Origin: Pseudomonas lalkuanensis
GTDB taxonomy: Bacteria; Pseudomonadota; Gammaproteobacteria; Pseudomonadales; Pseudomonadaceae
Direction: 5' to 3'
NCBI RefSeq assembly: GCF_008807375.1
Contig: NZ_CP043311.1
Location: 2,150,001-2,214,000, forward strand
DNA length: 64,000 bases
The notes under the pieces are model-generated. The model searched no databases and was not told the origin of the DNA. It was given only the letters and a program-made list of their open reading frames with translations. Position numbers and translations under genes: made by a program. Each line of letters starts with the position of its first letter. The stretch's first letter is position 1. Positions 1 through 8,970 of this stretch are shown here, piece after piece.

Positions 1-2
1 GC

Positions 3-8
3 TATAAT
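3..8 (+). promoter_or_regulatory. Candidate -10 box of the DUF599 gene
   Basis: A perfect TATAAT lies at 3-8, 26 bases before the ATG at 35. The -35 region falls outside the window, so the promoter cannot be completed. A ribosome-binding AAGGA at 24-28 follows. Confidence 0.5.
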
Positions 9-34
9 CGGCCGTGTTCTTAAAAGGAATTCGC

Positions 35-769
35 ATGTCCACCATTCTGCGCAACTGGCCCCACCTGCTGGCCATCCTCTGGTTCCTCACCTGCTGGGTG
101 GGCTATACCCGCTACGCCATCTGGAAGGGCAGGGACACCGCCTGCCTGGCGTCTGTCCTGCATCTCTATCGCGAGGACTGGATGCGTCGTCTGCTGCTGC
201 GCGACAACCGCATTGCCGACGCCAGCGTGATCGGCAACCTGGAGCGCAATGCTTCCTTCTTCGCGTCCAGCACCCTGATCATCCTGGCCGGCATCCTCAC
301 CGTGCTCGGATCCACCGACCGAGCGGTGTCGGTGCTGGCGGACCTGCCATTCGTTCAACCTGCCAGCCGCGGCATTTCCGAACTCAAGCTGCTGGGGCTG
401 GCGGTCGTCTTCGTCTACGCCTTCTTCACCTTCAGCTGGTGCATGCGCCAGTACAACTTCGCCGCGATTCTGGTGGGGTCCGCGCCGATGATCGGCGAGA
501 AGCACGTCAGCGAACAGGAAAGGAAAGCCTTTGCCGAGCGCACCGCACGGGTCATCTCGCTTGCGGCCAACCAGTTCAACTTCGGCCTGCGCAGCTACTA
601 CTTCGGCTTGGCCATGCTGGCCTGGTTCATCAACCCCTGGTTCTTCATGCTCGTCACCGCCGGGGTGGTGTTGGTGCTCTACCGCCGCGAGTTCCACTCG
701 GATGTACTGGATGTGATGGTCTACACCCCGACCCAGGCGCTGGAAGCGCCCAAGGAGAAAGTCGAATGA
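35..769 (+). CDS. DUF599-family inner membrane protein
   Basis: A 244-residue membrane protein with about four hydrophobic segments: near residues 6-22, 75-95, 118-140 and 190-225. The pattern matches the uncharacterised DUF599 family, which has no known reaction. The ATG at 35 is preferred over the upstream in-frame start at 14 because AAGGA sits six bases before it. The stop overlaps the start of the MAPEG gene (ATGA), so the two are probably translated together. The family call is by recognition; the function is unknown. Confidence 0.75.
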   Translation: MSTILRNWPHLLAILWFLTCWVGYTRYAIWKGRDTACLASVLHLYREDWMRRLLLRDNRIADASVIGNLERNASFFASSTLIILAGILTVLGSTDRAVSVLADLPFVQPASRGISELKLLGLAVVFVYAFFTFSWCMRQYNFAAILVGSAPMIGEKHVSEQERKAFAERTARVISLAANQFNFGLRSYYFGLAMLAWFINPWFFMLVTAGVVLVLYRREFHSDVLDVMVYTPTQALEAPKEKVE

Positions 770-1155
770 GTATTCCGTTCTGGTGCCTGTTCTTCACCGC
801 TCTGCTCATCTACCTGGCCAAGGTGCCGGTGGCCAAGGCCATGCACGAAGAGGGCAGGGGGTATGACAACCGCAATCCACGTGCGCAGCAGGCGCGGCTG
901 ACCGGCTTCGGCGCACGGGCGGTGGCGGCACACCAGAACACCCTGGAAATATTCCCGTTGTTCGCGGCCGGCGTGCTGGTGGCCCATGTCACCCAGAGTC
1001 AGGGCTGGTTCGTCGACCTGCTGGCAATAGTCTTCATCGTGTCGCGGGTGCTGTACCTGTTCCTCTACTGGAACGACAAGGCCAGCCTGCGCAGCCTGGT
1101 CTGGGGCGTCGGCCTGGTTTGTTCTCTCCTGCTGATGCTCAGCCCCGTGCTCTGA
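766..1155 (+). CDS. MAPEG-family membrane protein
   Basis: A 129-residue protein with four hydrophobic helices. The segment around residues 32-62 (YDNRNPR, then ARAVAAHQNTLE and FPLFAAGVL) is typical of the MAPEG superfamily, which includes microsomal glutathione transferases and many bacterial proteins of unknown substrate. It starts inside the stop of the DUF599 gene and ends just before a strong hairpin terminator. Which electrophile, eicosanoid-like substrate or other ligand it handles cannot be told from the sequence. Confidence 0.85.
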   Translation: MSIPFWCLFFTALLIYLAKVPVAKAMHEEGRGYDNRNPRAQQARLTGFGARAVAAHQNTLEIFPLFAAGVLVAHVTQSQGWFVDLLAIVFIVSRVLYLFLYWNDKASLRSLVWGVGLVCSLLLMLSPVL

Positions 1156-1164
1156 TCCCCCGTA

Positions 1165-1199
1165 AACGACAAGGCCCGCACATTGCGGGCCTTGTCGTT
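1165..1199. terminator. Bidirectional terminator
   Basis: A perfect 16-bp stem (AACGACAAGGCCCGCA and its complement) closes on a 3-base CAT loop. It lies between the converging MAPEG gene and the small lipoprotein gene and can serve both. Confidence 0.85.
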
Positions 1200-1214
1200 G
1201 GTGCTGCCGGAAGC

Positions 1215-1439
1215 TTACTGGCTCTGCTCCTCGGACGGTGCGGTGTCCGGAGCGGCCGGAGCGGCCGGTGCGCTCGGAGCCGGGGCGGTTTCCGGAGCCG
1301 GGGTCGGGGCGGGCGCCGGAGCGCTCGGCTGGGATTCGGTCGCCGGTGCAGCCGGTGCCTGAGCCTCTTCCTTCTTGTCGCAGGCGGCGAGACCAAGGCT
1401 GGCGGCCAGCAGCAGGGCGAGAGACAGGGTTTTCTTCAT
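1215..1439 (-). CDS. Small Ala/Pro-rich lipoprotein
   Basis: A 74-residue protein with a lipoprotein signal: MKK, a Leu/Ala-rich core and the lipobox LAAC with Cys20. It continues DKKEEAQ and then a low-complexity Ala/Pro/Thr/Glu tail to the C-terminus. It should be lipidated and anchored in the envelope. The tail looks like an unstructured spacer. The ATG at 1439 is chosen over the in-frame ATG at 1451 because GGAGG lies six bases upstream of it on the minus strand. No catalytic domain is present and the function is unknown. Confidence 0.75.
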   Translation of the reverse strand: MKKTLSLALLLAASLGLAACDKKEEAQAPAAPATESQPSAPAPAPTPAPETAPAPSAPAAPAAPDTAPSEEQSQ

Positions 1440-1606
1440 TTGAGCCTCCATGTGTGGCTTTCCTCGTAGATAGCCGTTGGAGTTTCTTAGCTGATTCTAA
1501 GTTCAACGTCTTTTAAAAAAATCTGGTTCCAGCACTTGTCGATAACGACCGCCCGTCCGCAGGGTATTATTCGGCTCTTTAGCCAACTTCCGCCAAGGTT
1601 GCAGTC

Positions 1607-2062
1607 ATGACGGACAACTCCCTTATCGAACGGGCGCAGCGCTTTCTCGCGGCGCTGCGCCATTGCCAGGTGCTCGGCCTCAGCGTGCACGATGCGACCC
1701 CTCAGGGCCTGACCCTGCGCCTGCCCTACAGCACCCAGATCATCGGCAATCCGGAAACCGGCGTGATCCACGGCGGCGCCATCACCACCCTGATGGACAC
1801 TACCTGCGGCATCTCCACCGTCTGCGTGCTGCCGGAATTCGAGATTTGCCCGACCCTGGATCTGCGCATCGACTACATGCATCCGGCCGAACCCCACAAG
1901 GACGTCTTCGGTTTCGCTGAGTGCTACCGGGTGACGCCCAACGTCATCTTCACCCGCGGCTATGCCTACCAGGACGATCCGGCCCAGCCCATCGCCCACG
2001 TGGTCGGCGCATTCATGCGTATGGGCAAGCCGGGTCAGTTGAAGCAGGGAGGTGCGGCATGA
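1607..2062 (+). CDS. PaaI-family hotdog thioesterase (first of a pair)
   Basis: A 151-residue single hotdog domain. The helix motif GVIHGGAITTLMD (about residues 52-64) carries the HGG signature and an acidic residue of the PaaI/YdiI thioesterases, which hydrolyse acyl- or aryl-CoA. The later segment LDLRIDYMHPA is the usual beta strand after the hotdog helix. The gene overlaps the next hotdog gene by an ATGA, so the two are translationally coupled. The acyl substrate cannot be deduced. Confidence 0.85.
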   Translation: MTDNSLIERAQRFLAALRHCQVLGLSVHDATPQGLTLRLPYSTQIIGNPETGVIHGGAITTLMDTTCGISTVCVLPEFEICPTLDLRIDYMHPAEPHKDVFGFAECYRVTPNVIFTRGYAYQDDPAQPIAHVVGAFMRMGKPGQLKQGGAA

Positions 2063-2502
2063 GCCTTGACCTCAACGCCCTGGTGCGTGAAGCCCATGAG
2101 AAGAATGACTACGACTCGCTGGTGTGCCTGATTCCCTACGCCAAGCTGATCGGCATGGAATGCCTGCGTCTCGGGGACGACATGGTGTTCCGCCTGCCGG
2201 CGAACAAGGACAACATCGGCAATCCGACCCTGCCGGCCATCCATGGCGGCGTGATCGCCGGTTTCATGGAGCATGCGGCCATGCTTCACCTGCTGATGTT
2301 CATGGGTACGCCACATATGCCCAAAATCATCGACTTCTCGATAGATTACCTTCGCGCCGGGCACTATCGTGACACCTACGTCCAGTGCCAGGTCTGGCGA
2401 CAAGGCCGCCGCGTCGCCAACGTTGCCATCACCGCCTGGCAGACCACCCAGACCGAACCCATCGCCACCGCGCGCGCCCACTTCAAGGTCGACGAACCCT
2501 GA
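2059..2502 (+). CDS. PaaI-family hotdog thioesterase (second of a pair)
   Basis: A 147-residue hotdog domain starting in the ATGA overlap with the preceding paralogue. Its motif is PAIHGGVIAGFMEHAA, so the helix carries Glu where the first copy carries Asp. The strand IIDFSIDYLRAG follows. The two copies share fold and layout but little sequence. The coupling suggests they could form a mixed oligomer, which is an inference. The substrate is unknown; the family acts on acyl-CoA thioesters in the cytoplasm. Confidence 0.85.
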   Translation: MSLDLNALVREAHEKNDYDSLVCLIPYAKLIGMECLRLGDDMVFRLPANKDNIGNPTLPAIHGGVIAGFMEHAAMLHLLMFMGTPHMPKIIDFSIDYLRAGHYRDTYVQCQVWRQGRRVANVAITAWQTTQTEPIATARAHFKVDEP

Positions 2503-2542
2503 GGCGCGCCAGGCGCGTCCGGTCGTTCACAAGGAAAGCCCG

Positions 2543-3790
2543 ATGGTTGCGTTACTGATTCTTGGCGGCCTGTTGCTGATCGTCACCGGTCTCGTCTGGC
2601 TGGTCATGCTGGCGTTCGGCACCAGCCTGCTCTGGGGCTTCGGCAGCCTGTTGCCGCCGGTCACCCTGGCCTACGTGCTCTACCACTGGCGTAACGCACG
2701 CAAGGCCGTGGCACTGGGCGCCATGGGCTTCATCCCGCTGGTGGTGGGGCTGACCATGCTCGCCGCCCAGGATCCGGAGCGCCTCCAGGCGATTCTCAGC
2801 CTGCGCTGGCTGGGCGAGGAGGATCGGGTCAGGTCCGAGCTGGATATCCGCCTGAACGGCGAACTCAACGGCCAGCGCTTTTCACCGCTGGAGGCCGAAC
2901 TGGTGGATGGCATTCTCAGCCTGCGTGAAGGGCAGGACTTCTACGCCCGTCGTGAGCTGACCATCCGCCTCGGCAACCAGCCCCAGGGCGCCCTGCGCCT
3001 GGACATACTGCCCCAGGACGTCGGCCCGAAACCGGAAGTCGAGATCAACTGGCTGCTGCCGGAGCAGGAACTGCCGGAAGCACGGCGCATTCCCCGTGGC
3101 TACACCCTGCACCTGGACCTCCGGCCGGTGGCGCCGAACCGCCTCGCAGGAGATTTCCACCTGGTACTGCCGCCGAAGTTCGCCACGACGCTCACCGGCC
3201 ACCTTGAGGTCTTCACCGACCGCTTGCGCTACCGCGAAGGCCGGGTGGACCCGACCTACGATTCTCGCGACACCCTGGCCTACGTGATACGCGACTATCT
3301 GCAACGACGATTCACCACCCGCAATGTCGAGCTGATGCCGTTGCCGGCTGTCAGCCTGCCGGCGCGCGAGCTGGACCTTGAAGTGGAGGCCCGGGTCGAT
3401 GGCCAGGCCCAGCGCCTGGCGCTTCAACTTGCCAAGAGCGAGACCAAGGGCTGGCGTGTGGGCCGCGACAGTTTCCCGCCCCTGGCCGAACCCAATTCGG
3501 CACCCCAGGCACCCAGTGCGGCACAAGACTCGGCACCCGCTGCGGACGCCGCCCGCCCGGTGGATCGTCGCCTGCGGTTCTCGCTGCAGCGCCTGCTGAG
3601 CAATCCCAGCCAGTACCAGGCGCTCAGCATGCGTGTGTACACGGTGCGTGGCAGCACCGCCGAAGGCCGCTTCACCGGCCTGGACCACGAAGGCCGCATC
3701 CTCATCCGCCGCAACCTGGGCGGAGCGGGTGCCGCCAGCTTCAGCTTCGACCTGGACGAGGTTTCCCACGTCGAGCTGCTCGAGCCCTGA
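2543..3790 (+). CDS. Conserved membrane-anchored protein of unknown function
   Basis: A 415-residue protein. Three hydrophobic segments (about residues 3-24, 28-46 and 55-76) are followed by a long soluble part rich in beta-strand-like sequence. A Pro/Ala linker (about 318-338) precedes a C-terminal segment around RRLRFSLQRLLSNPSQYQ. I do not recognise a catalytic motif. It lies directly upstream of htpG in this genome and, from memory, in P. aeruginosa. The ATG at 2543 has AAGGA about eight bases before it. Confidence 0.7.
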   Translation: MVALLILGGLLLIVTGLVWLVMLAFGTSLLWGFGSLLPPVTLAYVLYHWRNARKAVALGAMGFIPLVVGLTMLAAQDPERLQAILSLRWLGEEDRVRSELDIRLNGELNGQRFSPLEAELVDGILSLREGQDFYARRELTIRLGNQPQGALRLDILPQDVGPKPEVEINWLLPEQELPEARRIPRGYTLHLDLRPVAPNRLAGDFHLVLPPKFATTLTGHLEVFTDRLRYREGRVDPTYDSRDTLAYVIRDYLQRRFTTRNVELMPLPAVSLPARELDLEVEARVDGQAQRLALQLAKSETKGWRVGRDSFPPLAEPNSAPQAPSAAQDSAPAADAARPVDRRLRFSLQRLLSNPSQYQALSMRVYTVRGSTAEGRFTGLDHEGRILIRRNLGGAGAASFSFDLDEVSHVELLEP

Positions 3791-3847
3791 ACTGTATGGG
3801 GCGCTGAAGCCCCCATCACAGCGATGACACCCGCGTTTTGCTAAACA

Positions 3848-3875
3848 CTTGAAATCCTTGTCGAAGGCCCCATCT
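3848..3875 (+). promoter_or_regulatory. Sigma-32 (RpoH) heat-shock promoter of htpG
   Basis: CTTGAAA at 3848-3854 and CCCCATCT at 3868-3875 are separated by 13 bases. This is nearly the full RpoH consensus (CTTGAAA, 13-14 bases, CCCCATnT). It lies 57 bases before the htpG start, so the leader would be about 50 bases. Confidence 0.85.
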
Positions 3876-3932
3876 GGATGACATCCGCCGCCGCACATGC
3901 GGCTCAAGCCATCCAAGTGGAGTTAGACGACC

Positions 3933-5831
3933 ATGAGTGTGGAAACTCAAAAAGAGACCCTGGGCTTCCAGACCGAGGTGAAGCAATTGCTTCACCTGAT
4001 GATCCATTCCCTGTATTCCAACAAGGAAATCTTCCTTCGCGAGCTGATTTCCAACGCTTCCGACGCTGCCGACAAACTGCGCTTCGAGGCGCTGGCCAAG
4101 CCCGAGCTGCTGGAAGGCGGCGCCGATCTCAAGATCCGGGTCAGCTTCGACAAGGATGCCCGCACCGTCACCATCGAAGACAACGGCATCGGCATGAGCC
4201 GTGACGAGGTGATCGCGCACCTGGGCACCATCGCCAAGTCCGGCACCGCCGACTTCCTGAAGAACCTGTCCGGCGACCAGAAGAAGGATTCCCATCTGAT
4301 CGGCCAGTTCGGCGTGGGTTTCTATTCCGCCTTCATCGTTGCCGACAAGGTCGACGTCTTCACCCGCCGCGCCGGCCTGCCTGCCGCCGAGGGCGTGCAC
4401 TGGGCATCGAAGGGTGAGGGTGAGTTCGACGTCGCTACCATCGAAAAGGCCGAGCGCGGTAGCCGCATCGTCCTGCACCTGAAGGCCGATGAAGCGGAAT
4501 TCGCCGACGGCTGGCGCCTGCGCAACGTCATCAAGAAATACTCCGACCACATTGCCCTGCCCATCGAGCTGCCGAAGGAGCTGCACGGTGAAGAGGCGCC
4601 TGCCGAGGTGGAATGGGAAACCGTCAACCGCGCCAGTGCCCTCTGGACACGTCCGCGCACCGAGGTGAAGGACGAGGAATACCAGGAGTTCTACAAGCAC
4701 GTCGCCCACGACTTCGAGAACCCGCTGACCTGGAGCCACAACAAGGTCGAAGGCAAGCTGGAGTACAACTCGCTGCTCTACGTTCCGGCCCGCGCCCCGT
4801 TCGACCTGTACCACCGTGAGGCCCCGCGTGGCCTGAAGCTGTACGTGCAGCGCGTGTTCATCATGGATCAGGCTGACCAGTTCCTGCCGCTCTACCTGCG
4901 CTTCATCAAGGGCGTGGTGGACTCCAATGACCTGTCGCTGAACGTCTCCCGCGAAATCCTGCAGAAGGACCCGGTGATCGACTCCATGAAGTCGGCCCTG
5001 ACCAAGCGCGTGCTGGACATGCTGGAGAAGCTGGCGAAGAACGAACCCGAGCAGTACAAGGGCTTCTGGAAGAACTTCGGCCAGGTGCTCAAGGAAGGCC
5101 CGGCCGAGGACTTCGCCAACAAGGAAAAGATCGCCGGCCTGCTGCGCTTCGCCGCCACCAGCGACGAGTCGGGCGAGCAGAGCGTGTCCCTGGCCGACTA
5201 CACCGGCCGCATGCGGGAAGGCCAGGACAAGATCTACTACCTCACCGGCGAGAGCTACTCGCAGGTCAAGAACAGCCCGCACCTGGAAGTCTTCCGCAAG
5301 AAGGGCATCGAAGTTCTGCTGCTCACCGACCGCATCGACGAGTGGCTGATGAGCTACCTGTCCGACTTCGACGGCAAAGGCTTTGTCGATGTCGCCCGTG
5401 GAGACCTCGACCTCGGCAAGCTGGACTCGGAAGAGGACAAGAAGGCCCAGGAAGAAGTCGCCAAGGCCAAGGAAGGGCTGATCGAGCGACTGAAGCAGGT
5501 ACTGGATGAGCAGGTCAGCGAAGTGCGCGTTTCCCACCGCCTGACCGATTCCCCGGCGATCCTCGCCATTGGCGAACAGGACCTCGGCCTGCAGATGCGC
5601 CAGATCCTCGAAGCCAGCGGCCAGAAGGTTCCGGACTCCAAGCCGATCTTCGAGATCAACCCGGCCCACCCGCTGATCGAGAAACTGGACGGCGAGCAGG
5701 ACGAAGACCGCTTCGGCGAACTGTCCCACATCCTCTTCGACCAGGCAGCCCTGGCCGCCGGCGACAGCCTGAAGGACCCGGCCGCCTACGTGCGCCGTCT
5801 GAACAAGCTGTTGGTGGAGCTCTCTGCCTGA
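3933..5831 (+). CDS. htpG: Chaperone HtpG (Hsp90)
   Basis: A 632-residue bacterial Hsp90 of normal length. The N-terminal GHKL ATPase domain shows the helix with [16 protein letters not shown] (about residues 28-43, including the catalytic Glu and the ATP-binding Asn), then DNGIGM and [11 protein letters not shown]. The middle domain has SREILQ and the C-terminal domain ends in the dimerisation helices. Bacterial forms lack the eukaryotic MEEVD tail, as here. It is a cytosolic ATP-dependent chaperone. A sigma-32 promoter lies upstream and a terminator directly downstream, so it is a single-gene heat-shock unit. Confidence 0.98.
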   Translation: MSVETQKETLGFQTEVKQLLHLMIHSLYSNKEIFLRELISNASDAADKLRFEALAKPELLEGGADLKIRVSFDKDARTVTIEDNGIGMSRDEVIAHLGTIAKSGTADFLKNLSGDQKKDSHLIGQFGVGFYSAFIVADKVDVFTRRAGLPAAEGVHWASKGEGEFDVATIEKAERGSRIVLHLKADEAEFADGWRLRNVIKKYSDHIALPIELPKELHGEEAPAEVEWETVNRASALWTRPRTEVKDEEYQEFYKHVAHDFENPLTWSHNKVEGKLEYNSLLYVPARAPFDLYHREAPRGLKLYVQRVFIMDQADQFLPLYLRFIKGVVDSNDLSLNVSREILQKDPVIDSMKSALTKRVLDMLEKLAKNEPEQYKGFWKNFGQVLKEGPAEDFANKEKIAGLLRFAATSDESGEQSVSLADYTGRMREGQDKIYYLTGESYSQVKNSPHLEVFRKKGIEVLLLTDRIDEWLMSYLSDFDGKGFVDVARGDLDLGKLDSEEDKKAQEEVAKAKEGLIERLKQVLDEQVSEVRVSHRLTDSPAILAIGEQDLGLQMRQILEASGQKVPDSKPIFEINPAHPLIEKLDGEQDEDRFGELSHILFDQAALAAGDSLKDPAAYVRRLNKLLVELSA

Positions 5832-5847
5832 TAGACGACAGGAGTGG

Positions 5848-5874
5848 AAAAGGCCCGCGATTGCGGGCCTTTTT
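5848..5874 (+). terminator. Rho-independent terminator of htpG
   Basis: An 11-bp stem AAAAGGCCCGC with its complement, loop GATT, runs into a T tract at 5870-5874, 17 bases after the htpG stop. Confidence 0.9.
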
Positions 5875-5991
5875 ATTTGGCGCGGGATTCCGGGTCGTTC
5901 GAGGGCTTGAGATCCTTCGTGAAACAGGTTGGGAAGTTCACTCCGCCAGAGGGTCTAAGCTCAGTCATCCCTCCGTGACAGGAGATCGTCC

Positions 5992-6780
5992 ATGAACAGA
6001 TTGCTGCTGCCCTCGCTGCTGCTCGCATTCGCCGGCCCGACCTGGGCGGCCATGGTCACCCAGGCGGTGCCTTATGAAATCGACGGCAAGCCGTTCGAGG
6101 GCACCCTGGTCTATGACGACGCGGTGAAAACCCCGCGTCCAGGCCTGCTGATGGTGCCCAACTGGATGGGGGTGACGACGGCTGCTGCCGATCAGGCAAA
6201 GGGCATTGCCGGCCAGCGCTACGTGATTTTCATCGCCGACATGTATGGCAAGGGCGTCCGCCCGACCAAGCCGGAGGAAGCCAGGGCCGCCGCCACTGCG
6301 GTGCGGAGTGACCGGCCGCTGATGCGCAAGCGCGCCCAGGCTGGCGTCGAGACGCTCAAGGCCCAGGGGGCGAAGGTGCCGCTGGACCTGGCCAGCCTTG
6401 GTGCCATCGGTTTCTGCTTCGGCGGTGGCAGCGTGCTGGAGCTGGCACGCTCCGGGGCGCAGCTGAAGGGCTTCGTATCCTTCCACGGCAACCTGGACAC
6501 GCCCAACCCGGCCGATGCCCGTAACATCCGCGCGCCGGTCCTGGTACTGCATGGTGCCGATGACCCGGCAGTGCCCAAGACCCAGGTGGACGCCTTCATC
6601 GCCGAAATGACCGCCGCCAAGGCCGATTGGCAGCTGGTCAGCTACGGAGGCGCGGTGCACTCCTTCACCGAGCCCGGCGCCAACGTGCCGGGACGTAATG
6701 AATACAATCCCAAGGTCGCCGCGCGGGCCTACCAGGCAATGAACGATCTGTTCGACGAGGTCTTCACCGGAGCGAGGTAA
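5992..6780 (+). CDS. Exported dienelactone hydrolase-family protein
   Basis: A 262-residue alpha/beta hydrolase of the dienelactone hydrolase (DLH) family. Residues 1-19 form a signal peptide ending in TWA-A, so the enzyme is predicted to be periplasmic. The nucleophile elbow is GFCFGGG with Cys142, and HGADDPAVP and GGAVHSFTEPG supply the Asp and His of the Cys-Asp-His triad. DLH enzymes open cyclic lactones, but many chromosomal members are broad esterases. It is followed three bases later by a close cytosolic paralogue, so the pair looks like a tandem duplication. Confidence 0.85.
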   Translation: MNRLLLPSLLLAFAGPTWAAMVTQAVPYEIDGKPFEGTLVYDDAVKTPRPGLLMVPNWMGVTTAAADQAKGIAGQRYVIFIADMYGKGVRPTKPEEARAAATAVRSDRPLMRKRAQAGVETLKAQGAKVPLDLASLGAIGFCFGGGSVLELARSGAQLKGFVSFHGNLDTPNPADARNIRAPVLVLHGADDPAVPKTQVDAFIAEMTAAKADWQLVSYGGAVHSFTEPGANVPGRNEYNPKVAARAYQAMNDLFDEVFTGAR

Positions 6781-6783
6781 TCC

Positions 6784-7509
6784 ATGACGCAGATCGAGGC
6801 CCGGACTCTCCGCTACTCAGTCGATGGTGTGGCTTTCGAAGGCCGCCTGCTGTTCGATGTCGCCGACCCGGCACCGCGTTCGGGGCTGCTGATGGCCCCC
6901 AACTGGTTCGGGGTCAGCAGTGCGGCCGAGGAGCTCGCCGGGCAGGTCGCCAGTCGCGGTTATCGCGTGTTGCTGGTGGACGTCTATGGCGCGACGGTGC
7001 GACCGGTAAACCCGGCGGAGGCGGGGGCCGCCATGCTGCTGCTGAAGCAGGACCGCGAGCTGTTGCGCAGGCGCCTGCTGGCGGCCCTGGAAGCCTTGCG
7101 CGGCCAGCAGACGGCACCCATGGATGCGGCTCGGCTGGCGGTGTTTGGCTTTTGTTTCGGCGGCACCTGCGCGCTGGAGCTGGCGCGGGCCGGAGCACCG
7201 CTGAAGGCCGCGGTGTCCTTCCATGGCGCGTTGGATACGCCCGATCCGGCCGATGCGCGCAATGTCCGCGGTGCAGTGCTGGTGCTGGATGGCGCCCTGG
7301 ACCCGCTGGTGCCGCGTGACCAGCTTGCGGCCTTCGCCGGGGAAATGAACGAAGCGGGCGTGGACTGGCAGTTGATCAGCTACGGCGGAGCGGTGCACTC
7401 CTTTACCGACCCTGCGGCCGACAATCCTGGCACGGCGAAATACAACGCCAAGGTCTCAAAACGGGCCTTTGCCGCGATGTATGCCTTGCTGGACGAGGTT
7501 TTCGCCTGA
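6784..7509 (+). CDS. Cytosolic dienelactone hydrolase-family protein
   Basis: A 241-residue DLH-family hydrolase, closely similar along its length to the preceding gene but without a signal peptide. Shared landmarks are the GLLMAPNW segment, GFCFGGT with Cys124, the DGALDPLVP region and ISYGGAVHSFTDP near the end. The spacing to the upstream gene is three bases, so they form one transcription unit. The substrate is unknown; the loss or gain of the signal peptide indicates that the copies work in different compartments. Confidence 0.85.
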   Translation: MTQIEARTLRYSVDGVAFEGRLLFDVADPAPRSGLLMAPNWFGVSSAAEELAGQVASRGYRVLLVDVYGATVRPVNPAEAGAAMLLLKQDRELLRRRLLAALEALRGQQTAPMDAARLAVFGFCFGGTCALELARAGAPLKAAVSFHGALDTPDPADARNVRGAVLVLDGALDPLVPRDQLAAFAGEMNEAGVDWQLISYGGAVHSFTDPAADNPGTAKYNAKVSKRAFAAMYALLDEVFA

Positions 7510-7520
7510 GCTTCACGCCA

Positions 7521-7600
7521 TTTGTAGGAGCGAATTCATTCGCGAACTTGCCCCGGACTCGGTGCCATACCCTTTCGCGACCAAATCGCTCCCACAAAAA
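7521..7600. repeat. REP doublet (mixed-type REPIN)
   Basis: The left arm GGAGCGAATTCATTCGCGA is the same as in the three other REPINs of this window. The right arm, read on the minus strand, is GTGGGAGCGATTTGGTCGCG, a related but different subtype. The element lies between the DLH pair and the convergent pirin gene. The remainder of 7510-7669 holds no gene. Confidence 0.8.
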
Positions 7601-7669
7601 AGCGCTCAATCCCCTCCAACCTGTGGCGGCACTACGTCCCGTCTGGCGAATCAATTCGCCGCTATGCCA

Positions 7670-8530
7670 TCAACGCGGCAATTCGATCCGGCTGGTTTCC
7701 CCCGGCACCACAGGCCAGTCGCCGGCCGCCCAGCGGCTGCGTGCCTGGTCGATCAGTTCCGGGCTGCTGGCCACGAAGTTCCAGTTCATCCGCCGTGGCC
7801 CGTCCAGCGGGGCGCCGCCGATCATCACCAGCTGGCAGCCGCTGCAGGCAGAAAGCACGAACTCGACGCCTTCCGGCAGGACCACCATGCTGCGCGGTTC
7901 CAGCGGCTGGTCGTCCAGCAGGGCTTCACCTTCCAGCAGGTAGAGCGCCCGTTGTGAATGCTCACAGGGAATGGTCAGGGTGGCGCCGGCTTCCAGTTGC
8001 AGGTCGGCATAGAGGGTAGGGGAGAGCACCGGTACCGGGGATTCCAGGCAGAACCCATTGCCGGCGATCAGTCGGATGCGCACGCCGAGGGCGTCCTGGG
8101 TCGGCAGGCTGGCTGCCGGGTGATGGCTGTAGCTGGGCTCGCAATCTTCCAGTTCCTTCGGCAGGGCGAGCCAGACCTGCAGGCCATGGGCGCGGGAGCC
8201 GCTGGCCATGAGGTTGGCCGGGGTGCGTTCGACGTGGGCGACGCCGTGGCCGGCGGTCATCCAGCTGACGTCTCCCGGCTTCACCAACTGGTCCGAACCC
8301 AGGCTGTCCTTGTGCTGCAGCTCGCCCTCGAACAGGTAGGTGAGGGTGGAAAGACCGATATGCGGATGCTGGCGCACGTCCATGCCCTCGCCGGGCGCGT
8401 AGTCCGCCTCCAGCATGTGGTCGAAGAACACGAAGGGCCCGACGCTGCGGCACTGGGCCGAGGGCAGCGGGCGGAGGATCGGTTGCCCGGCAACCTCTTC
8501 GGCGCGCGGGCGGATGGTGAGAATGTTCAT
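7670..8530 (-). CDS. Pirin family protein
   Basis: A 286-residue bicupin. The N-terminal pirin domain has the metal-binding pattern HPHIGLSTLTYLFEGE with MTAGHGVAHVER further on (about residues 57-110), and a C-terminal pirin domain follows. Bacterial pirins include quercetinase-like dioxygenases and redox regulators; the sequence does not say which. The ATG at 8530 is chosen because AGGAAG lies upstream and because the pirin core starts right after. It lies 20 bases downstream of the OsmC gene on the same strand, a likely two-gene operon. Confidence 0.9.
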   Translation of the reverse strand: MNILTIRPRAEEVAGQPILRPLPSAQCRSVGPFVFFDHMLEADYAPGEGMDVRQHPHIGLSTLTYLFEGELQHKDSLGSDQLVKPGDVSWMTAGHGVAHVERTPANLMASGSRAHGLQVWLALPKELEDCEPSYSHHPAASLPTQDALGVRIRLIAGNGFCLESPVPVLSPTLYADLQLEAGATLTIPCEHSQRALYLLEGEALLDDQPLEPRSMVVLPEGVEFVLSACSGCQLVMIGGAPLDGPRRMNWNFVASSPELIDQARSRWAAGDWPVVPGETSRIELPR

Positions 8531-8550
8531 GCTCGGACTTCCTGCGCGGG

Positions 8551-8970
8551 TCACTGGCTGAAGTTGCCTTCGGCAAGGCGCGTTTCGATGCTTACCTCCA
8601 CCTGGGTCATCAGCTTGTGCACCGGGCACTTGTCGGCGATGCGCAGCAGGGTGGCGCGTTGTTCGTCGCTGAGGGGGCCGCGCAGGGTCAGCTTAACGTC
8701 CAGGCGGTAGTGTCCCTTGCGTTCCTCGCTGTCGTCGCGGTTCACCTCGACGTCCACGCCGGTCAGCGGAATACCGTTCTTCTGCGCGTAGTAGGTGACG
8801 GTCAGGGCCTTGCAGCTGCCCAGGGCGGCATCGAAGTAGTCATGGGGCTCCGGGTCCGCACCGGCACCGCCCAGGTCCGTCGGCAGGTCTGTGAACAGCG
8901 GTGCCTTGCCCTCCAGTTCGATGCGCTGGCGAGTGCCGGTAGCGGAATCACGGGTGAGACGGATAGTCAT
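8551..8970 (-). CDS. OsmC/Ohr-family peroxiredoxin-like protein
   Basis: A 139-residue OsmC-fold protein. The central helix contains YFDAALGSCKALTVTYYAQKNGIPL with one Cys, and the second conserved Cys is in IADKCPVHKLM; together they make the usual OsmC thiol pair. The family reduces organic hydroperoxides using a dithiol partner. The ATG at 8970 is preceded by GGAGG and fits the family length. It is co-directional with the pirin gene, which suggests a stress-related operon. The actual substrate is not shown. Confidence 0.88.
   Translation of the reverse strand: MTIRLTRDSATGTRQRIELEGKAPLFTDLPTDLGGAGADPEPHDYFDAALGSCKALTVTYYAQKNGIPLTGVDVEVNRDDSEERKGHYRLDVKLTLRGPLSDEQRATLLRIADKCPVHKLMTQVEVSIETRLAEGNFSQ

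Noticed and set aside
3816..5729. A 637-codon minus-strand frame opposite htpG
   Set aside because: Same antisense artefact; it has no recognisable motif or ribosome-binding site.
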